Assembly (NCBI GenBank): GCA_017445925.1
Contig: JAFSRW010000052.1
Span: forward strand, 1 to 64,000
Direction: 5' to 3'
DNA: 64,000 nucleotides
From: Bacteroidaceae bacterium
Lineage (GTDB): Bacteria; Bacteroidota; Bacteroidia; Bacteroidales; Bacteroidaceae
The notes below the pieces were generated by a model. That model saw nothing but the letters and a program-made list of their open reading frames with translations. It searched no databases and was not told the origin of the DNA. Below, piece by piece: positions 46,100 to 54,707 of this stretch. The position numbers and the translations under genes were made by a program. Each line of letters begins with the position of its first letter. Position 1 is the first letter of the stretch.

Positions 46100-48421
46100 T
46101 TAATGGGATAAAGAATTGCCACGTTTGGCAATTACAAATACAGTGTAGCTGTAAGGTTCTAATGTGAGAGCATTTCCTGGCTCTACGGTTCCCTCAAAAG
46201 GTATGTAGCTTGTAGGTTGCTGAGGCGTATTTTCTGCTTCCGCCTTGCCACAGAGTACTACAGAACGTATGTTGCTTATGGTACCGAAGTTCTTTAGGTT
46301 GAGTGTGAGGCTTTGGGGAGCTGTTCCGTAATTTACCACATGAAGTACCAAGGTGTCGCCTGCCTGGTTGCGTGTTACGGTATAATCAAGGTTGACAGGG
46401 GAGCTGCAACTGCTTTCCACCAACAGAGGCTGATGATTTGTTGCCGCCATCTGCTGTGCATAGAACGGGGGCTGCATCCATACCTGGGAAGGGGAGAAGA
46501 ATATCTGCCCTTGATCCCAGCCGTTATCGTTTTGCTTATAGGGTTGCAGGGCATTAGCTGGACTGTCGAGGGGCACAAAGCCGCCAGCCCTACGGACCAC
46601 ATTCAGCATTACGGCATGTGCCAAAGCACGAGCCATATTGTGCGTGTTGCCGTTCTCCTCTAAAATGGCACAGCGCATAGTAGTTTGCGGGTTCCACTGC
46701 AGGAAGAGTTTTCGCATTTGTAAAATCTCTGCTTCTGCTTTTTGTGCCTGCTGGGGTGTCTCTGTCCAGGGGTGATAATCCCAGTAGTCGCATTTGCCGT
46801 CTAGCTGCTGGAATACATACTGCATGGTTTCCTGCTTATTGGGGCGCCACCAGGCAGCATTTATGAATTGCAGTGCAGGATAAACCTTATGGATGGCATT
46901 ATACAGGATAAGGTAGCGTTCCACATAATGTTCGTAGCCGGAGAGGGCAGAAGAGGAGATACATTCTTCGTTGCCTATCTCAATAAACTTCAAGTTGTAT
47001 GGCTCTATTTCCTTCAGAAGGGCGAGAACATCTTCGGGATTGTCTTCGATGTTAATGGCAAAGGTGGGTTCCGTTCCTATCAGTCGGGCAAACTCCACAA
47101 ATTCGGGTATGGCAAATCCATTGGTGGCGTGCAGATACCAGTGCCCATTATAGGGTTGGCGTTCCAGACGGCTTCCAATCATATTCCTGGTCATATATTC
47201 GCTGGCATTCACCATTGTCCCGCCATAACGGAGGAAGGTAAGATGCTGCTGGCGGAAGGCCTCGGTTATATCGGAACGGAAGGGATAGTTGTTGGTGCAG
47301 AGCAGGACTTGGTCCACCCATATGCTTCCGTCTTCGCCCAGTTTCAGGCAGAATCGTCCTGCAGGATCTGTTTCAGTGGGTGTGAACGCTACATCGTAAC
47401 GTTTCCAGTCGTTGCCGATGCCCGTAATCTCAGCTCGGGCATATTCCTTGGTGCCGTCAGCCGACTGCAAGCCGACCAGCACCTTGTGGGCTGTTCCCTT
47501 CAGATAGACCGATACGTTCAGGTGCTCTCCTTTCTTTATGCCTATACCCCAGCGGTTCAGTCCCATATTATAGATGCCGGTTCCTGCTTTTCCGCTTATC
47601 TTCTGAGCATATTTACCTGTAAAGGGCGAGGAACTGTCATGCAGGAAGTTGCCTTCTCCCAAGGCAGTCCACATACCTGAGACATTGGGTGTATTGCTCT
47701 CAAAGGCTATGTCAGTGCCGTCTATCCTAAGATTGCGGAAACTTGCCGAACCGCCAAAAGAACGCAGGCCCACGTAGCCCGATTTCAGTGGACTGTCAGT
47801 GTCCTGGTACTCCTTAATCAACTTGTCGTTCAGGTAGATATTCAGCTTGGCCTCGTTGATAACAACGCGTATCTTGTTCCATTCACCCAGTGGATGAAAG
47901 GCTATGGGGGTATCCGAGATAGGTTGCCAGTTTTGCTGATGCTTTCCCAACACAAAAGACCCTTTCTGTGCATTCAGCGCCACCTCATAGCCGTTAAAGG
48001 CATCAGCACCGTCGGCGGCTCCTGAAACGTTGACAATAAAACCGGCAATAGCGTGAATGTTATCTATTCTTACCTCAACCTCTATGGTGCTGTTCCTGAG
48101 CTGTTTGCCTGTGTATATCAGTTTTCCATGCCTTGAAGTAACCAGTTGGGCCATACCTGAGGTCAGGCTCCACCTATCGTCGTATGCCTGAAATCCCTTG
48201 AAATTGGCTATTGCCGGTTCCTCAAACCCTTCACCAAAGATTTTCTGGTCGTAAAGTCCGCCATATATCTCGTGGTTTACGTCCTCTGCTCCTGCACCGT
48301 ATATCAGTGGTTCAATACGGCAAACAACTTTTTCTGCATCTACTGTCAGCGTCTGCGCTGAAGCGGGAAGGGCCATCATGATGACCCACAAAAAAAGCCA
48401 AATCACACTCTTATCTGTCAT
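46100..48421 (-). CDS. GH51-type alpha-L-arabinofuranosidase with inserted beta-sandwich
   Basis: Secreted glycoside hydrolase removing arabinofuranosyl side chains from plant polysaccharides. ATG at 48421 gives a signal peptide (IWLFLWVIMMALPASAQ) and 773 residues; starts at 48487 and 48460 are alternatives. After IYGAGAEDVNHEIYGGLYDQ (pieces IYGAGAEDVNHEIYGG, LYDQ), residues about 85-250 hold a laminin-G/DUF1080-like sandwich (GYEVALNAQKGSFVLGK). The catalytic barrel follows, with the acid/base Glu in FIEIGNEE and the nucleophile Glu in CAILEENGN. The C-terminal beta domain ends in YSYTVFVIAKRG. It is divergent from a sulfatase. Confidence 0.9.
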   Translation of the reverse strand: MTDKSVIWLFLWVIMMALPASAQTLTVDAEKVVCRIEPLIYGAGAEDVNHEIYGGLYDQKIFGEGFEEPAIANFKGFQAYDDRWSLTSGMAQLVTSRHGKLIYTGKQLRNSTIEVEVRIDNIHAIAGFIVNVSGAADGADAFNGYEVALNAQKGSFVLGKHQQNWQPISDTPIAFHPLGEWNKIRVVINEAKLNIYLNDKLIKEYQDTDSPLKSGYVGLRSFGGSASFRNLRIDGTDIAFESNTPNVSGMWTALGEGNFLHDSSSPFTGKYAQKISGKAGTGIYNMGLNRWGIGIKKGEHLNVSVYLKGTAHKVLVGLQSADGTKEYARAEITGIGNDWKRYDVAFTPTETDPAGRFCLKLGEDGSIWVDQVLLCTNNYPFRSDITEAFRQQHLTFLRYGGTMVNASEYMTRNMIGSRLERQPYNGHWYLHATNGFAIPEFVEFARLIGTEPTFAINIEDNPEDVLALLKEIEPYNLKFIEIGNEECISSSALSGYEHYVERYLILYNAIHKVYPALQFINAAWWRPNKQETMQYVFQQLDGKCDYWDYHPWTETPQQAQKAEAEILQMRKLFLQWNPQTTMRCAILEENGNTHNMARALAHAVMLNVVRRAGGFVPLDSPANALQPYKQNDNGWDQGQIFFSPSQVWMQPPFYAQQMAATNHQPLLVESSCSSPVNLDYTVTRNQAGDTLVLHVVNYGTAPQSLTLNLKNFGTISNIRSVVLCGKAEAENTPQQPTSYIPFEGTVEPGNALTLEPYSYTVFVIAKRGNSLSH

Positions 48422-48513
48422 CACCCTAAATGGGGAATTCAAAATGATTAATTTCTGCATGTTATATGTTTCTGTGCTATAGTCCATAATGATTCTTCAT
48501 CCTTTTATCTCTG

Positions 48514-48630
48514 CAAAAGTACGATTAAGTGAGAAGAATACAAAATAAAACGTTTTTATTTTTATTCTCGAGCAAAAGTAAGTTCGAACACAGTTCAAAA
48601 GTACGATTATGTGAGCGAAAAGCCAAATTT
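48514..48630 (-). promoter_or_regulatory. Tandem promoter-hairpin modules, arabinofuranosidase copies
   Basis: Copy 1: TTTG, 19 bases, TACTTTTG (complements of 48541-48544 and 48514-48521), spacer CTCACTTAATCG, stem GAATA/TATTC with AAAATAAAA/TTTTATTTT, distal stem GAAC-aca-GTTC. Copy 2 begins where copy 1 ends: TTTG (complement of 48624-48627), 20 bases, TACTTTTG (complement of 48596-48603), with palindrome CCAAATTTTGG at the -33 box. Confidence 0.78.
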
Positions 48631-48644
48631 TGGAGCAGCGAAGG

Positions 48645-48695
48645 CAAAGAAAACACCCGTTTTCTTTGTCCGAATGGAATTTAATCATATTTTTG
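48645..48695 (+). promoter_or_regulatory. Promoter of the sulfatase gene with -33 hairpin
   Basis: TTTG (48665-48668), 19 bases, TATTTTTG (48688-48695), a full consensus promoter. The -33 TTTG is the last four bases of a perfect 10-base stem, CAAAGAAAAC (48645-48654) with GTTTTCTTTG (48659-48668), followed by CCGAATGGAA as in the module flanks. Confidence 0.78.
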
Positions 48696-48733
48696 CAGCA
48701 TGAAGCCTATTCACAAAGGCAACACATCGAAAA

Positions 48734-50317
48734 ATGAAGAAAGATAACCTCCTCCACTTGGGTACATTAGCATCCGCTTTACTGCCCGTTATCCCCGTTG
48801 CCGGCAAGAGCCAGAAGGGGAACACAGCCATTAATAACCGTCAGCAACCCAATGTGATTGTAATCTTTGCCGATGACCTTGGCTATGGCGATCTGGAATG
48901 CTTTGGTGCTGCCCGTGTGCAGACACCTAATGTGAATGCCCTGGCCAAGAGCGGCATCCGCTTTACCAATGTTCATGCCATTGCAGCCACCAGCACGCCT
49001 TCGCGCTACGGATTGCTGACAGGCGAATATGCCTTCCGTCACCCCAATACCGATATTGCACGAGGAAATGCAGGCATGATAATCCGCCCCGAGCAGTTTA
49101 CCATTGCCGATGCTTTCAAGAATGCCGGATATGCTACGGCAGCCATAGGAAAATGGCACCTTGGCTTAGGTGATAAGGATGCCAAGCAGGATTGGAACGC
49201 CCAGCTTCCCATGCATCCGGGTGATATAGGATTCGACTACCATTATATAATGGCGGCAACAGCCGACCGTACTCCCTGCGTCTTCATAGAACAAGGCCAT
49301 GTGGCCAACTACGATGCTTCGGCTCCTATTCTGGTTAGTTACGAGGAGAACTTCCCAGGTGAGCCCACAGGAAAGAATAATCCCGAGCTACTTTATAACC
49401 TGAAGGCCAGTCATGGGCATAATCAGAGTATAGTCAATGGCATCGGTCGTATTGGCTATATGAAGGGTGGTGGAAAGGCTCTCTGGAAGGATGAGAATAT
49501 TGCCGACAGCATAGCGGCTCACGCCATCAGCTTTATGCAGAAGCATCAGCAGGAGCCCTTCTTCATGTATCTGGCAACCAACGATGTGCATGTGCCTCGC
49601 TTCCCTCACGAACGTTTCAGGGGCAAGAACCCAATGGGGTTCAGAGGTGATGCCATTGCGCAGTTCGACTGGACCGTAGGTCAGGTAATCGCTGAGTTGG
49701 ACCGACTGGGCTTGCGCCAGAATACGCTTATCATCCTAAGCAGCGATAACGGTCCTGTGGTAGATGACGGCTATCAGGACAGAGCCGTTGAATTGCTTGG
49801 CGGTCATCGTCCAGCTGGACCTTATCGTGCAGGCAAATACAGCACTTTCGAAGGTGGAACCGTAGTGCCGGCAATAGTATCATGGCCCAAGAAAGTTCAG
49901 GCTGGTCAGGAATCAGACGCCCTTGTTTCGCAAATCGACTGGCTGGCATCGCTCAGCGCCCTTGTGGGAGCCCGTATTCCTAAAGGCGGTGCTGTTGACA
50001 GCCAGAACCGTCTGAGCACACTTTTGGGTGAAGACCGTCAGGATCGTCCTTATGTTTTGGAGCAGGCAGCCAATCATGCACTTTCTGTTCGTACCAAAGA
50101 GTGGAAGTATATTCCCCCCAGCCAAGGCCCTGCTGTTATAGCTGGTCCCAATATGGAAAGCGGCTATGCCCGTGAACCTCAGTTGTATAATATGCAGCAA
50201 CCTTACGAGCAGGAGAATGTAGCCCTTCAGCATCCGCAAGTAGTCTTCACGTTACAGTCCTATCTCGAAAAAGAACGCAGCGGCGGAGCCACATACAAAT
50301 CTCCGATATCTAGGTGA
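48734..50317 (+). CDS. Secreted sulfatase, serine-type
   Basis: A 527-residue alkaline-phosphatase-superfamily arylsulfatase. Start NLLHLGTLASALLPVIPVAG resembles a signal sequence. Metal and active-site motifs: VIFADDLGYGDLECFG; the formylglycine signature S87-T-P-S-R in ATSTPSRYGLLTG (serine type, needing an anSME radical-SAM activator); GKWHLGLGD; and SSDNGPVVDDGY. Substrate unknown; a sulfated glycan is likely. It shares a divergent promoter region with the arabinofuranosidase. No anSME gene lies in this window. Confidence 0.92.
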   Translation: MKKDNLLHLGTLASALLPVIPVAGKSQKGNTAINNRQQPNVIVIFADDLGYGDLECFGAARVQTPNVNALAKSGIRFTNVHAIAATSTPSRYGLLTGEYAFRHPNTDIARGNAGMIIRPEQFTIADAFKNAGYATAAIGKWHLGLGDKDAKQDWNAQLPMHPGDIGFDYHYIMAATADRTPCVFIEQGHVANYDASAPILVSYEENFPGEPTGKNNPELLYNLKASHGHNQSIVNGIGRIGYMKGGGKALWKDENIADSIAAHAISFMQKHQQEPFFMYLATNDVHVPRFPHERFRGKNPMGFRGDAIAQFDWTVGQVIAELDRLGLRQNTLIILSSDNGPVVDDGYQDRAVELLGGHRPAGPYRAGKYSTFEGGTVVPAIVSWPKKVQAGQESDALVSQIDWLASLSALVGARIPKGGAVDSQNRLSTLLGEDRQDRPYVLEQAANHALSVRTKEWKYIPPSQGPAVIAGPNMESGYAREPQLYNMQQPYEQENVALQHPQVVFTLQSYLEKERSGGATYKSPISR

Positions 50318-50356
50318 TGTAAGGATTATTCCAAGATCCTTTTCTATTCTCGTTTT

Positions 50357-50451
50357 TCTGCCCAGTCAGAGAAAACTTGCCGCTTAACTAGAAAATTTTT
50401 ACCGCATAGTGTGGCAGTAAAAAATCTTATGCTAAAGAACATCCTTTGATG
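50357..50451 (+). repeat. Dispersed ~93 bp repeat, copy 2
   Basis: Aligns with the minus strand of 161-254. Shared blocks include AAAACTT, AATTTTT, CCGC, GTGGCAGTAAAAA and CTTATGCTAAAGA. Here the outer inverted repeat has decayed. It lies 40 bases after the sulfatase stop; copy 1 also lies just past a gene end. Confidence 0.65.
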
Positions 50452-50512
50452 TTTTAGCCGAATCGTTGTTTGTCAAAAGTTTTTTTTCAAAGCCAACGGT
50501 CAATAGCCAAGG

Positions 50513-50626
50513 TTCTTGAACCCCTTGAACTCTTGAACCCCTTGAACTCTTGAACATCTTAAACCAGTTAAGGTTAGGGTTAAGGTTAGCGTACGAAGTT
50601 TGTTATCGTTAACGTTAGCGAAATTT
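50513..50626. repeat. Short-word tract downstream of the sulfatase
   Basis: CTTGAACC and CTTGAACT words in four to five copies (50515-50555), then AGTTAAGGTTAGGGTTAAGG words and a TTATCGTTAACGTTAGCG run. No gene is seen between 50318 and 51220. Confidence 0.65.
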
Positions 50627-50628
50627 TA

Positions 50629-50872
50629 TGCAACACCTAACCCGCTGAACGTTGAGTCACGATGGTTATCGCTTGTAACTGATGTTACCTGTTGTCGCAA
50701 CAGGTCACTAACACCTCACTAACAGGTAACTTATTATAATCTCAACATCATAATTGCATGAAGTTAGGTGTTGTGTTACCTGTTAGTTACCTGTTGAGCA
50801 AACAGGTAACACTGCCTAACGCCGATAACCATCGGCTTTCAGCATATGTCAGGTGAGGTGTTACCTGTTTTT
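50629..50872. repeat. GTTACCTGTT iteron/palindrome cluster
   Basis: Six exact copies of GTTACCTGTT or its complement: 50684-50693 (+), 50721-50730 (-), 50775-50784 (+), 50786-50795 (+), 50801-50810 (-), 50860-50869 (+). Nested inverted pairs: ACCTGTTG-tcg-CAACAGGT (50687-50705), GTGTTACCTGTT/AACAGGTAACAC (50773-50784 with 50801-50812) and CGATGGTTATCG/CGATAACCATCG (50660-50671 with 50823-50834). It could be an operator array, a recombination site or a decayed mobile element. Confidence 0.7.
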
Positions 50873-51040
50873 TAACCTTGAACCATAATTGTTCCGTAAG
50901 TTCGTAAATCCGTTGCTCCGTGAATCCCTTAACCCTTAACCTTGAACCCTTAACCATAAATCTTCCCTCTTCCTTCTTCCCTCTTATCCCTAAACCATAA
51001 TTGTTCCGTAGATTCGTAAATTCGTAGTTCCGTGAATCCT
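50872..51040. repeat. Short-word tract with a 45-base duplicated block
   Basis: Two copies of a block beginning CCATAATTGTTCCGTA and ending TCCGTGAATCC (about 50882-50925 and 50993-51038). Each is built from TTCGTAAAT/TCCGTGAAT-type nine-base words, separated by TTAACCCTTAACCTTGAACC words and TCTTCCCTC words. Confidence 0.7.
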
Positions 51041-51066
51041 TTTTTCGCAGAAAAACACCAGTTTTC

Positions 51067-51097
51067 TTTGCTCATATTAAAAAAAGTGTTAAATTTG
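51067..51097 (+). promoter_or_regulatory. Candidate promoter of the M64 lipoprotein operon
   Basis: TTTG (51067-51070), 19 bases, TAAATTTG (51090-51097), a full consensus match, 123 bases before the first ATG. A second -7-like TACCTTTG lies at 51127-51134 without a spaced TTTG. Confidence 0.68.
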
Positions 51098-51220
51098 TGC
51101 CGTGAAGTAACTATTTTGCTGCTTTATACCTTTGGCGTTTAGTGGTGATGGCTTCCACTGAACTTCCATGAGTTGAATTGAACTAAAACGAAATATCTAA
51201 CCTAAAAGCAAATAATACCA

Positions 51221-54200
51221 ATGAAACGTAATCCATTGTGGCTTATTGCTGCTGTGATATTTTTCGGTTGTAGCGAGCAGTTGAGCGAGGTGCTGGTTTC
51301 TCCCGACTCATTGCCCATTAATCTGACAGGCTCCATTAACCAGCAAAATGTAACGCGAGCTAATGAACAGGGCTTCGTTACAGGAGACCGAATGGGCATT
51401 TACATTGTTGATTATGTAGATGGACAACCGGAACAGATTTCCACCGACAATCGAGCCTCCAATGTTATCTATACCTTCGATGGCGAGAACTACCGTTGGA
51501 CAGCCCCTACCACCATCTATTGGCGCGACAACACCACCCCCGTCGATGTCTATGGTTACTACCCCTCTGCTAATTATATCAGCGACCCCACGGCCTACCG
51601 TTTCGAAGTCAGTGAGGACCAAAACTTGCAGCGTGAGGGAGAAATGGGCAATTACGAGGCATCAGACTTTCTTTGGGGCAAGACAACAAATGTGTCACCA
51701 ACTACCGAAGCCATCATCGTACGCTACTCGCATCGTCTCGCGGGCGTACGTGTTCATTTGATTAAAGGTGAAGGGATGACGGACACTGAGTGGGAGAAGT
51801 TGCCACGTCTTGTCACTATTGATAATACCGTGCGCATAGCCACCATAGACCTCTCTACTGGTACTGCTACACCTTCTGGCAGTTATGACCACCCGATACG
51901 TATGTTGGAACAAACAAGCGACTATCGTGCTGTCGTAATCCCACAGACCGTTGAGGCAGGCAAGGCTCTTATCAGCATCACCATCGATGGTATTAGTTAT
52001 AGCCACAAGATAGCCTCACCCATGAATTATCAGGCGGGCAAGCTCCATAACTTCACTATCTCCGTAAACAAGAGCGAGGCTACAGGCGATTACTCCATCA
52101 GCGTCAGCGATGACGGCATAACAGACTGGGTAAACGATGAAGCTTCTCACCAGTTCTCCGCTCAGGCATACGTTGTTGTCCACTGCGACAAATATGGAAC
52201 CTTGAAAGATTGTATCACCCGTGCAGGACTGGACTATAAGACCATTCAGAACCTGAAAGTGACAGGAGAGGTTAATGATGTTGACTTTAATTTGATAAAC
52301 GGTGAAATGTCAGAATTAAAGCACCTGAACTTGAAAGACATAAAAATAAAACACGTATATCATTCTTATTGGACTAGCGATGACAACGGTTCGTTAGTAG
52401 AGTATTATATAGACGACGAACTACCATCAGGTGCTTTCTATGGTAACAAATCTATCCGATCCATGATACTCCCTTCGTCATTGAAGGAAATAGGTGGTGA
52501 TGCTTTTCGTGAGATGCGATTGATGTACTCTACCCTGGAGATTCCTGAAGGGGTGACTAAAATTGGTGGGTCTGCTTTTGCTTACAATGAATATAATGGG
52601 GTTGAATTGATATTGCCTGCGACAATTGACACGATTGAAGGGGCTGCCTGTGCTGATTGTGGATGGAAATGTGAACTGAAACTGACAGATAATATTAAAT
52701 ATATTGGTGGAGATGCTTTTGGCGGATGGTATGGTGGATGCCCTAATTTTTATGGGGTATTTCATATTCCTGCACATCTGACTGAATTGAATGAACGCAT
52801 TTTTTCAGGTCTGGGCAGCAATGGTTCCTTTACTGGCGAATTGGAAATTCCTCAAGGTTTTTCTGTTATTCCATATAATGCTTTCGGTGTCTCTTTAAAG
52901 AACCGTGTACCATTACGTATTCCACAAGGAGTGAAGCGCATTGAGACCCAAGCATTCCCATTATTAAGTAGTATTCATTTTAATGATGATTTAGAAGAAA
53001 TAGGGCATGGAGCCTTTTATGATGGTTCTTTTTATTTTCCTATCGAACTTCCCTCTCAATTGCGGATATTAGGTACACGTGCTTTTTGGAATGCCAGAAT
53101 AGAAGGAGTTTTAGCAATTCCGGAATCATGTTTATCCATAGAGGAGGGAGCTTTTAGCTTAAATAATATCACGAAGGTTATTTTGCCCAGTAAATTAGAA
53201 AATATAAGCGCAGAAATGTTTTGTGGGTGTGGTATGCTGAAAGAGATTTCGATTCCAAAATATGTTGAGTTTATTGATCGAAATGCTTTTACTGGTTGTG
53301 GCGCTTTGCAAACCATCATTTGTTTAAATCCAGAACCTCCAGCATTAGGAACGGATGTTTTTCATGCAGGAGAAATGTATTCAACTTGGTCAGATATTGG
53401 GGTTGATTTTGATAAATGTATTTTACAGGTCCCAGAAGCCTCTATTGAAGCCTATCGCCACGCTGACGGATGGAATGAATTCAAAAACATCACACCTTAT
53501 CGTGAATTAGCTTTCAATATCCCAGAGATAGTTGCACTTGACAAAGGCAGCACCCTTGAAGGTATCCTTCGTGCCGAAGGTGCTTGGGAGGTCAGCGAAT
53601 GTCCAGACTGGGTAATAGTTTCTCCAACCAGTGGAACCTATAAGGAAGAACTGACAGTTACTGTTAAGCCTATGAATTATGAAGGAGAACGTGACGGCCG
53701 TATCGTGTTCCGCCTGAAAGAGAAAGACTACACTTACTATACAACTGTTCATCAGTACAACTCGGCTGAGTATCGTGAAGACGAAACGTATGTACTCCAG
53801 CAGGCCTCGGCAGGAGCACCTCAAGAAGTTCCTCTTTTTATCGTTGGTGAAGGATATACAGCCGAAGAAATCGTTTCGGGTCAGTACCTGAGTGACATGA
53901 AAGAGCAGATGGAACATCTATTCAGCTGCGAACCCTACAAGACCTATCGCAACTACTTCACTGTCAGCACTGCCATAGCCTGTTCTCCTGAGCATGGTTT
54001 GGATGGCCGAACACGATTCGATAGCGGCATTGATTACTACAATTGGCTATTCTATACTGACGAAAATCGTGTGTGGGAATATGCCGAAAGTCATGCCAAA
54101 GGTATCAATGGTGGCAGCCATAACCGGACGGTGGTGATGATGTTGATGAATACCAACCAGCTACCCAATGCCGTTAAATTGGCGGATGACGGATATGCAT

Positions 54201-54676
54201 TGGCTATGTTGGGCAAGAGTAATGACGTTTATCCGTTTGATCAGCGAGATTTAGTGTTACGTGATCTTGGTGGTCGTGCATTCGGCCATTTGGCAACTGA
54301 AGCAATCAACCATTTTACTTTTCTAAATGCCTGCACGTGTCCAGGATGCCGAGGATGGGAAGATTATCAGCATGCAAAACGTCTCGGATGGTTTGAAAAC
54401 ATTGCTACTACTGGCAAAATGAACGAGGTACCTTGGAGCCACCTTATCTTTGAACCTAAGTATGCTGCATACGTGGATATGTATGAAGGAGCATACAATC
54501 ATGCCCGTGGCACCTATCGTTCAGAGAACATGAGTGTAATGGGTAATGTACCCATTCCGTATTTTAATACCATCAGCCGTGAGAGCATTGTTCGTAGAAT
54601 AAAAAGATATGCTGGTCAAACCTTCTCTTTTGAAGATTTTATGGTTAATGACAAAATAGAAATACCAGAGGAATGA
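51221..54676 (+). CDS. Fimbrillin-LRR-BACON-M64 composite lipoprotein, catalytic site lost
   Basis: A 1151-residue lipoprotein (lipobox FFGC near residue 17). Domains in order: fimbrillin-like (about 30-300, beginning NVTRANEQGF, with the TRA motif, and including DFLWGKT); BspA-type leucine-rich repeats (about 410-705, IPEGVTKIGGSAF type); BACON-like (about 765-845, WEVSECPDWVIVSPTSG); M64 peptidase-like (about 856-1151). The M64 zinc segment is RDLGGRAFGHLATE where the paralogues have HEAGGHGWGKLADE, so both His, the Glu and the Asp are replaced. The frame is intact and the rest of the domain is conserved, pointing to a pseudoprotease rather than a dead gene. First gene of the operon. Confidence 0.85.
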   Translation: MKRNPLWLIAAVIFFGCSEQLSEVLVSPDSLPINLTGSINQQNVTRANEQGFVTGDRMGIYIVDYVDGQPEQISTDNRASNVIYTFDGENYRWTAPTTIYWRDNTTPVDVYGYYPSANYISDPTAYRFEVSEDQNLQREGEMGNYEASDFLWGKTTNVSPTTEAIIVRYSHRLAGVRVHLIKGEGMTDTEWEKLPRLVTIDNTVRIATIDLSTGTATPSGSYDHPIRMLEQTSDYRAVVIPQTVEAGKALISITIDGISYSHKIASPMNYQAGKLHNFTISVNKSEATGDYSISVSDDGITDWVNDEASHQFSAQAYVVVHCDKYGTLKDCITRAGLDYKTIQNLKVTGEVNDVDFNLINGEMSELKHLNLKDIKIKHVYHSYWTSDDNGSLVEYYIDDELPSGAFYGNKSIRSMILPSSLKEIGGDAFREMRLMYSTLEIPEGVTKIGGSAFAYNEYNGVELILPATIDTIEGAACADCGWKCELKLTDNIKYIGGDAFGGWYGGCPNFYGVFHIPAHLTELNERIFSGLGSNGSFTGELEIPQGFSVIPYNAFGVSLKNRVPLRIPQGVKRIETQAFPLLSSIHFNDDLEEIGHGAFYDGSFYFPIELPSQLRILGTRAFWNARIEGVLAIPESCLSIEEGAFSLNNITKVILPSKLENISAEMFCGCGMLKEISIPKYVEFIDRNAFTGCGALQTIICLNPEPPALGTDVFHAGEMYSTWSDIGVDFDKCILQVPEASIEAYRHADGWNEFKNITPYRELAFNIPEIVALDKGSTLEGILRAEGAWEVSECPDWVIVSPTSGTYKEELTVTVKPMNYEGERDGRIVFRLKEKDYTYYTTVHQYNSAEYREDETYVLQQASAGAPQEVPLFIVGEGYTAEEIVSGQYLSDMKEQMEHLFSCEPYKTYRNYFTVSTAIACSPEHGLDGRTRFDSGIDYYNWLFYTDENRVWEYAESHAKGINGGSHNRTVVMMLMNTNQLPNAVKLADDGYALAMLGKSNDVYPFDQRDLVLRDLGGRAFGHLATEAINHFTFLNACTCPGCRGWEDYQHAKRLGWFENIATTGKMNEVPWSHLIFEPKYAAYVDMYEGAYNHARGTYRSENMSVMGNVPIPYFNTISRESIVRRIKRYAGQTFSFEDFMVNDKIEIPEE

Positions 54677-54707
54677 ATGAACAATTCATAATTAACAAAT
54701 AAAAATT

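Noticed and set aside
46868..47680. 270-codon frame opposite the arabinofuranosidase
   Set aside because: Antisense to the catalytic barrel of a recognisable enzyme; no independent support.
50318..51220. Replication origin or integration site in the repeat-rich gap
   Set aside because: No DnaA-box cluster (TTATCCACA), no dnaA or parAB, no integrase or tRNA gene nearby; only the iteron-like 10-mers argue for it, which is not enough for a call.
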